A stretch of 64,000 bases of DNA from Podospora comata (GCA_017354895.1 CP071496.1:3815846-3879845); one strand, 5' to 3'. Positions 1-12,239 are shown, numbered from the stretch's first letter. Notes: generated from the sequence alone by a model not told the origin. Program-made: numbers and translations.

Positions 1-37
1 ATCAGCGTTTTGTCAAGGAGACTGTCTCTCTTGCACC

Positions 38-585
38 ATGGAGCCTAGTAATCTCGAACCTCCATCATATACCTCTGCAGTCACCAATAATTCTTGCCAG
101 CTTCAGGTCGGTGCTGGCGGATTGCCGCCACCTCCTTATGCTGCAACGTTGCCAACCCCTTTCTCTCCGACAGCAGAACGAGAGGATATCATCCAAACGA
201 TACCTCTTCACCTTTTACACGAATATGACCACGGCCCATATATCCGGTGGATCGACTGCCCATTCTGCTTAAAAGGCACTCCTGTAAGAAGGGCCGTAAC
301 TAGGGGTTTTCAGTAAGTCAAAAACAGTCAACTCTATGGCGTCTGGACCAATTCAACGTGCTAAACTGGTCCCCGCGCGCTCCACGCAGCAACGGTGTAT
401 TGAAGATGTGGCTCGGCTGGTCCATCATCACAGGAGGCATCGGGATGTTTTACCGACCAACTCATAACGACACGGTCGATTACTTTTGCGGTGACTGCCA
501 AAACAAGGTGGCAACGAGCCATCCAGACAAGGGCCCGATGGAGACGTTTGGACCAGGGGGTCATAGTCGAACGTTTGATAGGTAG
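38..585 (+). CDS. LITAF-domain membrane protein, copy 1
   Basis: Exons 38-312 and 390-585 (156 aa); a 77-bp intron with GTAAGT donor, a CTAAAC-like branch site and CAG acceptor splits a codon after its second base. LITAF/SIMPLE proteins are zinc-binding monotopic proteins of endosomal and plasma membranes. The N-terminal half is Pro-rich with two PPxY motifs (PPSY 8-11, PPPY 31-34), which in this family recruit NEDD4-type ubiquitin ligases. The first zinc knuckle is CPFC (Cys74, Cys77) and the second FCGDC, separated by a rather weakly hydrophobic segment. The tail ends in a GPGG motif shared with the next gene. Start: the only ATG before the domain. The weak membrane segment suggests divergence from copy 2 or an imperfect splice choice. 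Family call is firm, exact junction moderate. Confidence 0.72.
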
Positions 586-1338
586 ATAAGGTAGACTCTA
601 ATTCATCGAGTGTTTTTTATCCAAAATTCACTGAATTACCTGCAATTTAGCATGATAGATTTGGGTAGGCTTTGACAGCTGCACAAGAAAAGGAGGCATG
701 GGAATGTTGGAGTGTCATCCTCCATTTTGGAGCCCGAGCCGAACTGGCTCCACATCCAGCCTGTTGGGTTGGATGATTTGGCAAGTCTTGGAAGTGTCTA
801 TCTACCTATTTACCTAGAAGGAGGCTTGTAGATGCAGTAGCGTAAATTCTCATGGCAAGATTCACCAAACCTGATGCCACCTTGGAGGATTTTGCCTCGC
901 CGATTTTCGCTTCGGCAGAGCCAAGTTCGACTAAATACAACCATCAATTCTATACGGTGCCCTACTTCTGGGCATTCAGGCTTGGCTTTTACCAGCTTCA
1001 TGGGTTGCTCTCGGCAAACAGGCAGTGTCTAACCATCCAAATCCGAACTAGCCAAAGAACAGCAGCTCGTTCACCAACTGCGCCTCTTTATTGATATTTC
1101 ACCTGGCAGGCAAGGCAGAAAACCCGTGCTTGGTGTGGAGCATATGCGAGGTTCTTATGTCCTTTTAGTTTATGCTCGGAAAATAAATGTCGAGTCACTG
1201 CCAAGCTTGTGTTCATGTGCGCGAGAGCGCGTGGTTTAAAGGAACCGCGCTCGCCTGCTGCCACATTCCTGAAGAAAGGCCTCCCTACAAACACCTCTCG
1301 TCGCACACCAGCTAGAGAATCAACACTATCCCTTCACC
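586..1338. other. Intergenic, nothing recognised
   Basis: No conserved reading frame, RNA gene or repeat is visible. It separates the two LITAF genes and should hold the 3' UTR of the first and the promoter of the second. A short open frame at 852-1094 has no recognisable features. Confidence 0.6.
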
Positions 1339-1898
1339 ATGTCGCAAAAAGTTGAGCAATCACCTACAGAGCTCCCTCTGGCCAATCTCCCTAGTCCAGC
1401 CGTCGATGGTGTATCGCCACCTGAGTATAGTGCTGGTCCTGGTAGTCCAGGGGCCCTACAAACGCCGACCCCTGCCGTCACCGCCCAACCAAAAGCGACA
1501 GCACCACCTACAGCCACGCCTGGTCAGATCATTATAACACCTCTCAATCAGATTGGTGAGCGGACGGAATGGATCCAGTGTCCATTTTGTTTGCAGACGT
1601 CCAAGATACAAGTCCGAAAGGAAGGGTCGACCATGCAGGTGTATGTTTCCTCTCCTCATCGCGGTATCTCGGACAACTATCCACCATGTTTTGCTGACAC
1701 TATATATCTGCTAACAGGGTTGCGGGAGTTCTCTGCTGTTTGCTCTGCGTCTGCCTTGCCTGCGTCCCATGCCTCGCCCATTGGTTTGAAGACACCGAGT
1801 ACCGTTGCGCTACTTGTCATAAGATCGTGGCAACTGAAAACTATGATGGGATATACAAGACACATGGACCTGGCGGGTCTGTGCAAAGGCTGAATTGA
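1339..1898 (+). CDS. LITAF-domain membrane protein, copy 2
   Basis: Exons 1339-1640 and 1718-1898 (160 aa), with a 77-bp intron in the same phase and the same place in the domain as in the upstream gene, so the two are paralogues. Pro/Ala/Thr-rich N-terminus with one PPxY motif (PPEY 27-30), first zinc knuckle CPFC (Cys81, Cys84), then a strongly hydrophobic Cys-rich membrane segment, the second knuckle YRCATC and a terminal GPGG-containing tail. This is the full LITAF layout: zinc ribbon halves brought together by a membrane-embedded hairpin. Cytosolic face of endosomal or plasma membrane is expected. Start chosen at the first ATG, in good context (CACCATGTC). Confidence 0.85.
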
Positions 1899-2014
1899 GA
1901 CAGACAAAGCAGCAGCAGGTGAAGCAAGGCGGCTGGAACGGTGGTCAGGATTGCAGCAATGATAATACCCATTTGTTTGACGACAGGAGTTAATGGAGAG
2001 CAACGATGTTCCAA

Positions 2015-2515
2015 TCACTGCAGTGCGTGCGGTCTCAGATCTTCTCTCACAAAAACAATCACAAATCTTTCACAGAGAACCTCGCTTCCGTCCCCAAACT
2101 CCTCAGGCGGCTTCCCGTCCCGTAGACGCTGTTCAGTATAGAACTCGCGGTGCCCTTGTTTATATTCATCGACTGAACCCTCGGCCTCGGCCAGCGCAAA
2201 GTCATCGGCGACATCTCGGAATTTGCAGACTTTTAGTTCGATGGTCTGCATCAGCGCTCCAGGTTTGCCGTTCCCATCCAGAATGACGGAGTAATCGCCC
2301 ACACCCCAGCGCAGAGGGTTGGGAACAGGCCAGGAGGTGGTGGCTGTTTTCTTGCCTTGAATGGCCAGGGACAGACGGCTATCGGCAAGCTGAGAAGATG
2401 TGCCCCCAAAGTGAAAGATGTCCCTGGGCTGAGAGGAATCAAGAATGATGTGACGACTGGCGAGATTGGCAGACGCCAAAGCCATGAATTCAACAATATC
2501 AGGTGAGAGGGCCAT
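2015..2515 (-). CDS. ASCH-domain (PUA-like) protein
   Basis: Intronless, 166 aa from the ATG at 2515. The frame is open further upstream (to 2647), but that extension is His-rich and looks like translated leader, so the inner ATG is preferred. The whole protein is one ASCH domain: GKKTATTS near 54-61, GxGDYSVILDGNGKPGA around 71-87, then a phenylalanine/acidic segment (FRDVADDFALAEAEGS, 99-114) and GHREFY (121-126). ASCH domains are PUA-like RNA-binding folds; some bacterial members hydrolyse N4-acetylcytidine. Length fits single-domain members. Probably cytosolic. No functional link to its neighbours is evident; precise substrate unknown. Confidence 0.8.
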   Translation of the reverse strand: MALSPDIVEFMALASANLASRHIILDSSQPRDIFHFGGTSSQLADSRLSLAIQGKKTATTSWPVPNPLRWGVGDYSVILDGNGKPGALMQTIELKVCKFRDVADDFALAEAEGSVDEYKQGHREFYTEQRLRDGKPPEEFGDGSEVLCERFVIVFVREDLRPHALQ

Positions 2516-3932
2516 TTTTGAAGCGTGTATAAAGTGATGGTGGTGGTGTTTCCTCTCCCGGGGCTCTGGCTGACAACCCCACAATACCGTAGCCCGTGCA
2601 CACCTGGTCCTCCTTAAGGTAGCTTCGGCAGGTGGCAGCTTTCCCATTCAAAACCGAGCTGCTTTCCATGTTTGAACAACACCCAGTCTGGCCATGTCAA
2701 AGTGTAGCGTCGAATGAAGACAGCCACAGCCTCCCACGCCGGCAACGGGATCGAAATCAGAAACCAAGCCGAGGCTTGTACTCTACCGCATCCAAAATCG
2801 CAGCGGATGGCAGGTGAATCTGACAGCAGGTAGAGAGGAGATCTACAGGTGGACAAATGGGGACGGTAAAGTTGCATGCACCCGGCTTTCGGCTCGGCAT
2901 ATCTAGATTAGGAAGCTGCTGATCCCTCCTGATGCTCATGCTCGCAAAGAGTGCGGAGCTACGTTTCCCGTCGAGCGTGTGTTTGTGAGGTTGATGAGAT
3001 AAGGTAGGTAGCGCACAACACGTGCGTCTGGCGTCGGTTGCGGGGGGAAATGCATGGCCAAGTGGTCAACAGCCTGGCTTTGCTCCCGGCTCTCTCCTGC
3101 CACCGGGGCACTCCTTCTGGGTGGTCGTCTTCGCTTGCTCCGTGAATCACCTGCTGCATCTGGCAGGCTGGGATGACTGCACGGTCCGTCTGGCTCTGTG
3201 GCTCTCCACTCTGTGCCACCCGGATGGCATGATGTCAAAACTGGTTTGACACATTGCAAATATCCAGACCGCCCTGGAAACATGAAAGCTTTTTCTGGTG
3301 GAAGGGCAAAATAGCGATGTCGGCATGTCTACCTAGGCCCCCGGGTCCCAAGCATCCCCGCAGAAAGAGGGCTGCAGAATGGCTCGAGCAACCCCTGAAA
3401 TCCCGTTGCACCTCTCTGGCCCAACCCAACGAGCTTCTGCTTGTGGATGAACACCCGCTCTGTTGAGCAGGTTGGCCAGCTTCCTGAACCGTCGTCCCTT
3501 TTTTCCCACGCGACAGAACAGTTGCACTATGCTACCTGGAACCTATAGCGACAGAAATCCCAACCCTCGTCACCACGTTACCGAGCGCCGAGATCGGAAC
3601 ATGCCGACGGCCTCAGCGTGTTAAAGGGCCAAAGATCGTCCCGATTGGCCATAAGCATGCGCCCTTTCGCGCCCTTTGGATCTCGCAAGCAGGACCTGGA
3701 GTTTGCGCAGCGCCCGATGGGTGCGGCTCCCCCCAACGGCGCAGGGTTGTTTTTTCCGTCTGCCGCCGCAGACAGCCCACCCAGTTCTTCGTCACTTATA
3801 TCACACCTGCATAGGTGACCCCGGCGTACCAAGGTGGTGTTCTTCCCTTCTTTTTGGGGCAACTCGGCGTGTTGGGAGCTGAGCTCTGCCGCTGAGATGG
3901 CGTTGCCGGCTGTGTCCGTCCTGTCTGGAACC
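2516..3932. other. Intergenic, divergent promoter region
   Basis: About 1.4 kb between the divergent ASCH and F-box genes. I see no gene, RNA or repeat. Several short open frames on both strands lack conserved features. Confidence 0.55.
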
Positions 3933-6042
3933 ATGGCGTCGTTATCATTGTCATCAGAATCAGAACCGCCAAGTCGGACCAGATTGGGGTTGGAGCATCT
4001 TCCCAACGAGCTCTTGATCCCCATCGCACAGATCCTCGTCCCAGCCCCTCCCCAGACGACCCGATTCGCCCTCCGTCCCACTGGCACTTGGGAATTCCGC
4101 GATGCCGAACATCAGTGGGCACACTGGCTGGCTAGCCACCGCAATCTGCTGGCTCTCGCCCAGACATCTCGACGCATGGTTGCCATCGCCAAGCCCTTGC
4201 TGTACCACACCATCATCATCCCTAACCCCAAATCCCTGGTCGTCCTATATCACCGTCTATACACTCGACCTGAAATTCGACCTTGGGTTCGAGAGCTTAG
4301 CTGCCTTGTCAGCCTGGCTGAGGAGAACACCATTCTAGGAACATATAGAGAGTGGGCCAACATTCGCGGTGGTATGTCAGTCTCTCATCACCACGGCACA
4401 ATGCACAGTTCTGCTCACAAGTATTGCATGCACAGACACCTGGGCTATACCACCAGTCAGCCATGACACTTCTATCCCTTCTGAACTGCTCAAGCGCGTT
4501 CTTCTTCACTCGGTCAACTTGCGCGACTTTCTTGTCGCATTCCCCGATCATGCCTTGACCGCAACCAGCTTGACTGAGCCGCAACAAGACGAACCTGACC
4601 CACCACAGTCACATCATGATCAGTATCAACAAACCCAAGACCAGCAGCAGCAGCCGCAGCAACCACGGCCGGGTGCTTTTGTTCTACCTGTTTCCATCCC
4701 TGCACGGAGGGTTCTCCATCGGTATATTCATCCAGTCGGAGGTCAGGTCGTGTGGAGATGGTTTGACATTTCCTTCTTCTTTCCACTGGATCAGCTGAGG
4801 AACTTGACTTCACTTCGCATCTACTGTAACCGCGAAGACGGAGCCAGAGACCGATCCTTGTCCCGCATACTTGCTGACTATGCCGTTACGATCTTACCCC
4901 AGCTGAGACAACTCAAGACATTAGAACTCTGCTGCGATCAAGCGACAGTAACGTCATCCGTGGACAGCAAGACTCTTTCTTTGCCAGCCCTGCCTCAGCT
5001 CGAGACTATTCGGTTTTACGGCAGCTCCATACGGGAGCCAAACCTGGTGGCCTTTTGCCTTGCCTGCACCAACCTCCAGTCGCTGGTTGTGCATTTTGAG
5101 GCTAGCTCGACAGATGAGGACCGGGAGGACTTGCCAGAAGGGAAAACGCTCAGCGAAGCCCTCCGAGAGAGGGCAGCCACCCTCAGGGCACTGGAACTGG
5201 TCGCATTCTCCGAGGGCCACTATCTTACTCGGGGCAGGGAGAGGCCGAGGAAACCCGAGAACCACCGGCTGATGTGCATCCCCGATCTGATTCACCTCGA
5301 GAGCCTCACGTTGGACTACCGCGGGGTATTTGGAACTCTGGGCATTTTGGAGGAGGACGATGGGGAGCGGCTGTGTCAGCTCCTGCCCGAGTCGTTACAG
5401 GATTTCACACTGGTGTGTGAGTGGGGCACGGAAAATGACTGGAAACAAAGTTATATGGCCAACCTGGATATGGTGCTGCACGGTGTGCAGTGCCTCTGCC
5501 AATCAAGAACCCGATCGCCCAACTTGGCAACCATCAGTTTGGCCATTCACTCTTGGCCAGCCGAGGGCAAGTTTCACCGCAGGTTCCGCAGGGAGGTGGA
5601 GGCTGTTAGACGGCGGTGTGCCTGGGCTGGCATTCAGTTTCGAACATTTGATTTGCTGCCTTCTTATCGAGACGAGGACGAGCCCGAATTTCAGGATGGT
5701 GATGAGGAAGCCGGGCCGGCGGGGCAAGATGAAGGTCACAGTGACGAGTGGGAATCAGGAGAGGAAACAGGCCCAGGGCCATCGAGGGCAGCTGCACCAG
5801 CAAACGGAGGAGGGAGCTTACTCATCCCTCCAGATGACTACGATTATCCAGAACTCGAAGAAGAGGATGAGGCGTCCGAATACTACAATTCGGGTGATGA
5901 GGAGCCAGATCCGGAGAGGGCGGCAAGGCGACCACCCACGTTTGAGGCATTCGTGGAGGAGTTGGGCGAAGACCATGGGCACAGCTTGGACGAGCTATTC
6001 TTTGCTTACCATGAGGACCGATGGGACCAGTATCTGTTCTGA
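3933..6042 (+). CDS. F-box protein with leucine-rich-repeat-like region
   Basis: Exons 3933-4371 and 4436-6042 (681 aa); the 64-bp intron (GTATGT...CACAG) is phase 1 and restores GAC-ACC-TGG. ATG 3933 has the best context (AACCATGGCG); ATG 3897 would add 12 residues. An F-box-like segment opens the protein (LEHLPNELLIPIAQIL), followed by a conserved 'SRRMVAIAKPLLYHTIII' stretch typical of fungal F-box proteins, which are substrate adaptors of SCF ubiquitin ligases. The middle has leucine-rich segments (LRNLTSLRIYC, LRQLKTLELCC, LPQLETIRFYG) resembling degenerate leucine-rich repeats. A Gln-rich insert lies near 4620-4670, and the C-terminus is highly acidic. Target unknown. Confidence 0.78.
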
Positions 6043-6435
6043 GGTTTCGTTCCGAGTCGCATTGATACCCCTGCTTTATGTAGGCCAAATATGCACAGAA
6101 TACCTAGCATGTTTACCTATTCTGCCTCGGTTCCAGCCATCTTTGGCAATGAACACGAGGTCTACAGAACTTCCATATGCAGTTGGTCATGATATTGACG
6201 TGAATGAACTTGGCTTGTTGGTGATATTGGGAAGTCTGTCGGTTCAATTTGGATGAGAAAGTGGGGTGTAGAATGGTAGGTAAGGAGCCAACTGATGGAT
6301 CTGGGAGCTGCCCCCACACTTGGCTCAACCAACTTACCAGGTACCTTATCTTTGGCCTCGACACACCCTTTACCTACGCACGGAGAACCTCTTCTCTACA
6401 ACTATACACAGTCTCAAGTATACCAAGCTGTCACA
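6043..6435. other. Intergenic
   Basis: 3' UTR of the F-box gene and promoter/leader of the GMC oxidoreductase. No other feature recognised. Confidence 0.6.
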
Positions 6436-8381
6436 ATGCCCTTTCCATCCACATCGCCACCACATCTACCGCCCAAAGAACATGATTACATCATCATTGG
6501 CGGAGGAACGGCCGGCTGTGTGCTTGCCTCTACACTCGCTTCGGATCGCAACGTCAGCATTCTCCTCCTCGAAAAAGGCCACGAGCGCGACAATCTCCTC
6601 TCGCGCAACCCGCTCTTCTCTCAGAACTTCGAGTTGCCTGGACTCCAATCAGTATGCCGACTTTCAGAGCCTGTGCTTGGTACTCGACAGCAGCGGGCCA
6701 AGATATGGGCTGCTGAGGCAATGGGGGGCACGAGCAGGATCAATGGATCGTTGTGGACGAGGGGCATACCTGCCGGCTACGATTTCTGGGCAAAGGAATT
6801 TGGTTTGACAGAATGGAGCTGGGGGAAGGTTGAGCCATTCTTTGAAATGATTGAAGAGAAGGTACCGCGAAGGGAGCCGAATGAGGTTCTAGAGATGGTT
6901 GCCTTCGTGGACAAGACCGCCGGGGCTGTTGGACTGCCTCTGGAGGGCAATGTCAATTCGCCGAGGGCAAAGGCACAGGCGTGTTTCAGGATGCACCAGA
7001 CAGTTGATGAGAGGGGGACGAAGGCCTCACAGAACAGGATTTGGTTGAATTCGGAAACAGTGAAAAAGACACCAAATCTGATCATCGCCACGGGGTATAC
7101 AGCGACAGGTTTGCAGCTCAACTCAACAGGCGCCAGGGTCGAAGGTGTATGGGTGAAAGATGCTACAGGGAAATACCCCGGCATGAATCTGTTCAAGGCC
7201 AAAAAGGAGATCATTGTCTGCAGCGGGGTTGTTGGTACACCAGAGCTCCTGATGAAGAGGTATGAGTTCTCGCTCTGACTCTCCCGCACATGGTTATTAA
7301 CTTTCCCTTTTCCAGCGGCATTGGCCCTCGAGATCAACTCACTCCTCTTGGTATTCCTGTTGTCCGAGAACTGAACCACGTTGGCCGCAACTTGACAGAC
7401 CACACTTCGTTTCCTATCATGTCTGAAATACCGCAAAATCACACCATACATTCTCTCCAGAACCCTTTTGTACTCGTCTGGCAGCTTCTGAAGTGGCTTA
7501 TATGGGGCAAAGGTCTTCTGGCGGCCTCCAGCACCCCAAGAACGCTCTTCGTCCAGAGCAGCGCTATTGATGACACGTCCATGTCGATTCTCACCCGCAA
7601 CCCAGACACGGGGCAATGCACAATGGACCCCAATGACACAGCCAACATTCCCAACATTGAGATCATGGTCACTCCCGTCAACACCTTCATGGAAGCTGTC
7701 ATTCCAAACAAGTCTCTTACGTCTTGGTACGCAACCCTCGTCCAGCCATTCTCGCGTGGCCAAGTCCAGCTTTCGCCTTCTCCATCCGGGCGAAGTGAGG
7801 ACGACCCGGTCATCAAAATCATTTACCCCATGATGACGGACGAGAGAGATTGGGCGGTCATGAGAAAAGCAATGCGATTTGGCATGAGATTTGCGGAGGA
7901 GTTTGCCAACCAGTATCCCCACTCCGCTGTCTTGAGCTTCGCGCCAGGGATGGACCTCATGTATCTAGATTCTGTCATTGAGGCCAAAAGGGCCAAGGGG
8001 AAGACCAACAAGGCAGAATCTTCAGCGGGGGTTCCAGATATCACTGATCCTCACATCCAAATGTCTTCTTCATCGTCGCAGCAGGTACCTCAGGGGTACA
8101 GAGGAAAGACTTGGCAAACTGTGACGGATTTAGAGATTGACGAGTATGCAAAACGGGTGTGGGCTTCTGCTCTGCATGCCACTTCGACGTGTCGCATGTC
8201 CCTTTCACCAGAGGGTGGCGTGGTGGATCAGCGGTTGAGGGTGCACGGGATTGAGAATCTGAGAATTGCGGATGCAAGCGTCTTTCCTGCCATTCCCAGT
8301 GCGCATACCATGGCGCCTACTGTTATGGTGGGGAGAAGGCTCGGGGAGATGATTTTGGAGGAGGCCGGCCGAAGTGGGTAA
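6436..8381 (+). CDS. GMC-family FAD oxidoreductase
   Basis: Exons 6436-7259 and 7316-8381 (629 aa); a 56-bp intron splits the conserved 'LLMK-SGIGP' signature. Glucose-methanol-choline oxidoreductases oxidise alcohols or sugars with FAD. The ADP-binding Rossmann motif is at the N-terminus (IIIGGGTAG, residues 19-27), followed by the strand ending LLLEKG. The active-site pair is present: His562 in HATSTCRM and His605 in PSAHTMAP, the arrangement of glucose oxidase and aryl-alcohol oxidase. No signal peptide is evident, so an intracellular enzyme is more likely than a secreted one. ATG 6436 has good context (CACAATGCCC); the frame runs further upstream without a convincing start. Substrate cannot be told from sequence. 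Confidence 0.88.
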
Positions 8382-8947
8382 GGTTGACCTTACCACCAAG
8401 TCATTTCTGTCACGCTACTTTGCGGTACAGTTATTCTGTTTGGGGGGTTGCATGAGTATCTACTCTGTATTCAGATATTTATTTATTCATTTATTTCTAT
8501 ACGAAGTCGTGAGAGGCTTGGCTGGATAAACAAGCTAGTAAATGTGGAAAACAAACCGACTTTCCCCTAAACCCAGCTTTTCACATCTTTAGTTTGAACA
8601 ACGCGAGTGATCCAAGACAGCCGAGCCTTGGCCGTTCCCAGCTCCGTCTCCTTTTGCTGCTCAAGTCTCGAATTTAGTGCGTTGACAAACAACACGCGAG
8701 CTTAGCATCTTCATAATCACTTGCTGGAAAAGCGTAGTGCGAATAGGTAGTCTGAGGGAAAAGACTCGATATACCTGAGTGTACTTCGCAAGAAGTAGCA
8801 GGCTAGGTACTTGGATGAAGAATCTAGTCTTTTATGAACCGGCCCTGGACATCCTCCCCAAATCAACTGGGCTCTTTCGGTAATCTGGAGCCCATGATGA
8901 TCCGGCCTTAACTTGGAATGCCTATGGACATTCCATTCATGGACATT
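8382..8947. other. Intergenic between convergent genes
   Basis: AT-richer spacer between the ends of the GMC oxidoreductase and the secreted SGNH-like gene. Presumably both 3' UTRs; nothing else recognised. Confidence 0.55.
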
Positions 8948-9656
8948 TCAGCCCCAGTAAGCCAGCGCCTGTCTTCCCAAGCTCTGCTGCCCAGCAGTAT
9001 TGGCATGACACCCATCCGCCACCTCGCCTGGCTTCAGCACAAACTGCCCTGGATACTTGACATTCAGCTCGGGATCCTCTGCCGCTCGCTTGGCCAAACT
9101 CTCGGTCAGCTCAGGACCCTTGCTACCGGCCAAGAAGCAGGTGTTGCCACCTTCGTAGACGGGTTGACCCGTGATGTAGACCTCTGCTCCAGGGGCGGCG
9201 TGCTGTCTTGCATTGGCAATGAGACGCTTAACCTCGTCGTAGGTTACCCCCTGCTGAGCAAAGATGCAAATCTGTACCCATACAGCAGTGGGCTTGCCGT
9301 AACGGGCGGCCTGTTGGTCGAAGAGACGCCACGAGTTGGAGTTGCTGTTTGTCCACGATTGGACAACCTGAGAGGCAGGTAGATGGAAGGTCAGTCTCCA
9401 AGATCAAAAAAGGGCCAAAACAACGACATACCATGCCAGAGGTTCCGTAGGGCTCCCATAGGCGCCTCCCCCCGACAGAAACATAGCCTTGAGCTACGTT
9501 CTCGGCCATGGAACACCCTATAAAGCCCAGAGTTCGAGTGGATTGACGGGCTTGCACGGCCATGGCGTGGTCACTGAAGACGGGCGAGGCGGTGACGGTA
9601 CCACTGAGCAAAAAGGTGCTCATGTACCAACCAATGGCTGCGAGCGGAAACTGCAT
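8948..9656 (-). CDS. Small secreted SGNH/GDSL-hydrolase-like protein
   Basis: Exons 9432-9656 and 8948-9367 (214 aa), 64-bp intron in phase 0 (GTATGT...CTCAG). The N-terminus is a signal peptide (hydrophobic core about residues 5-20, likely cleavage near TVTA-SP). The mature part opens with a strand and FIGCSMAENVAQGY; Ser49 sits where the GDSL nucleophile would be. Near the C-terminus ADGCHANTAGQQ supplies Asp193 and His196 in the DxxH spacing of SGNH hydrolases. A central strand/helix pattern (VWVQICIF, helix, VYITGQPVY) fits the flavodoxin-like fold. The usual Gly and Asn blocks are not clear, so activity is inferred, not shown. Extracellular esterase-type role is the best guess; it could also be a non-catalytic relative. 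Confidence 0.68.
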
Positions 9657-10967
9657 GTTGACACAGATGGCGGAGGAGAGCTTGTATGACTCGAATAGCG
9701 AAAGAAGGCCTGTGTGGGACGAATGGCTTGTGTGGGTTGATGGTGGGAGGAGAGCGAGCTGAAGGAGTAGGTATTGGCCTCGTATTTATAGACGGTGGTT
9801 TGGCTGTTGGTGATCTAGGCTCCTGAGTCAACAACACCTTGAGGCGTCGCTTCACCCACTTCATTTTCCATCTTGCCAGCAAGATGGCACATGCTCGGCT
9901 GTACATCACCGACGCTGTCTCTCAAAACCAAAGGTATTCAAAGTCGATGGGTGAGAATGGTTGCCGAACTCGAAGCCGACTCGCTCTACGGGTTTGTTTT
10001 GGACCGAATGATACAGGTTGGAGTGTAGCTGGGTAGCACATGAGGGTAACCCCAGTTGCCTGGCCCGCACAGCAAAGCCTTGAATCCGCGTATAGAACAA
10101 TGCTTGTAACTTGGAAGCCTGTGAATTCGTGCTAGAATCTGACGGTTAAGGCTCCGGTGCCATGGGACCCATGCGGCTTTTGCTGCCGCTATCATATATA
10201 CAACTGTCACTGCTTGGCGTCGTTTGGTTGCCACGTTTTCTAGATGAAGACACAAAACGACAGCCGACGTCGAGAGCCGGGATGGGGGATGATACCGTAA
10301 CCGGACAAAACAAATAGCGATGCATTTTTCCGGTTGATGGAGAAGTGACAGCCCCTTTGCCCGAGACGATGGGTTAAATTAGACAGCCTGCTCTGGCACC
10401 TTGCCTCTGCAGGCACACACATGAGGGGTAGAGAGGTCCAGTGCTGCCTCGCCTCGTCGTGATGCAAGCCGAGCCAGGTGAACCGCCATCACCACGCAAA
10501 AGCCGACCATGTCTGCCGAAAATGGTGCTGATGGCTCGCGAGATTTATGAAACATCTTGCACCTGAGACTCATTGTGGCTTCCGGATATCCTCATATTAA
10601 GTATTTTATTCCACGCGTTCAAGCGAGGCTTTTCCAGCAGAGCCACCTAAGTTGTTGTACAGGTGTTGTAAATGGCTACAAATTCCGTCCAAACTGCGCT
10701 GCTGTTGCTGTAAATGTGACAACAAAACCCAATGACACCAAACACCTTGGACAGATAAGAAGAATCGCCAGCCATCCATGACGCAGAAAAGTTCACTCGC
10801 CAAAAACGCCCAGCATCCGCCTTGGCCCCCACGCGACCTCAATTCCTCCTCACGTCTACCTTTTACCGCCATGCCCGTGTTCTTTTATTTCACGCTTTGG
10901 TATCGTAACCTGAAACATGCCAACAGTTGCAGGGAAAAAACAAAACAAATCACGCCCCAACCCCGCG
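9657..10967. other. Intergenic
   Basis: About 1.3 kb upstream of the secreted SGNH-like gene and downstream of the glycosyltransferase. No conserved reading frame, RNA gene or repeat recognised. Confidence 0.5.
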
Positions 10968-12239
10968 TCACCTCGCTGGGGGCTTATCCAACACCTCGGC
11001 ACCCTTGAGCACTTTGCTCCGGAGATCCTCCACATGGCCGGGTTCTTTGTAGGCGGCCTGCACGAGCAGAGGTGTGAGGGCAGCCATCACGTTGTGGCCA
11101 AACTCCCGGTTCGTCAGGCCTTTCCTCCCCCAATAGTGGCGCACGAGGTGCCCGACACAACCAGACCCGGATACTTCGGGAATTCCGTTGGCCTCCTGGC
11201 ACGGCAGCATGCGGATGTATTGCGGGTGGGTTTCAATGCTGTAGCCATCCAAAAAGTCGTAGCGGACGTGGGTGCTGAAGGCAGCTTGCTCGTGGAACAA
11301 GGTCTGGGCCCATTTGGCGCATCCCTTGTAGCGCACCTCGGAGGGGCATTCGGCCCAGTCTTTGAACAGGCGCTGTGATTTCTCCCCGGCCTGCGCAATG
11401 ATGAAGCCAGAGTTGATGTTGACCTTGTGCTTCTCCGAGTCGTCGAAGTTGGGCTCACCGGCGGGATCTTCTGCCATGGCCACAATGACGTCCCTGTCGA
11501 TCTTCCAGTAGTTGAGCATCCACTCGAGCGGCACCTCGGGGGAGGGGAACATGGCATCGTAGTCCATCATGACGACAATATCGTACTCCTTGAGGAGCTC
11601 CTTGGTGAAGATGACTTTGGACCAGTGGGGGGCGCGGTCGGCATACTGTGGCGCCCGGATGAACTTGTACGAGTAGCCGTGAATTTGGGCGTAGAGATAG
11701 TGGCTGAGGAAGCCTGCCGACGGACTGCCCAGCTTGTCCCAGGGTGGAACGCCTTCGCTGTAGAAAATGCTTCCCTCGCCCGCCAGGTCGCGCGTATCCA
11801 CGTCGAGGATGCAGATCCTCTTCCCCATGGGCTTCGTGTGAACGAGCTCATTCTGAGGAGGCAGCAGCTTTTCGGTTCCGTCGAGGGTCACGAATCGGGG
11901 CGCCGTGATGGGCAGAATGAGCGGTTGCCAGAGCGCGCGAATGATGTCCGGGAGGCTGTCGAGGTTCGGGGGAGTATGGTTCGCCTGGCAGTCGGAATGG
12001 AATGGGCCATGGCTGTCGTCAAACACCACCTTGGGCCTGCGATTGTAGCACCCGTGATGGTTAGCAAAATGCCAGGTGTGGTGACGGGAGTTGGCGTGTG
12101 GGTGGTGGACAGCTTACATGCGCGGCTTGGGCAGCGACCCAGTGTACAAGCCCGACGCGAGGATGAGGGTGATGATGAGAACGGGGATCAGAAAGATGAG
12201 GCGACGCCATGCCTGGGGCATATTTTGGAAGGCGGCCAT
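10968..12239 (-). CDS. Golgi type II membrane glycosyltransferase (GT34-like)
   Basis: Exons 12118-12239 and 10968-12036 (396 aa); the 81-bp intron (GTAAGC...CGCAG) splits the Met codon at residue 41. Exon 1 encodes a short cytosolic tail and one membrane anchor (residues about 13-30), so the enzyme should be a type II Golgi protein. The lumenal part has the GT-A donor-site motif DYD (199-201, in VVMMDYDAMF) and NINSGFII (around 247-254), a pattern of the GMA12/MNN10 (GT34) group and related nucleotide-sugar transferases. Conserved cysteines and 'HEQAAF' follow. Likely substrate class is N- or O-glycan mannose or galactose transfer; the exact linkage is not deducible. The antisense frame is a long shadow. 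Confidence 0.78.

Noticed and set aside
6777-7922. 381-codon minus-strand frame
   Set aside because: Antisense of the GMC oxidoreductase and of its intron; no family features.
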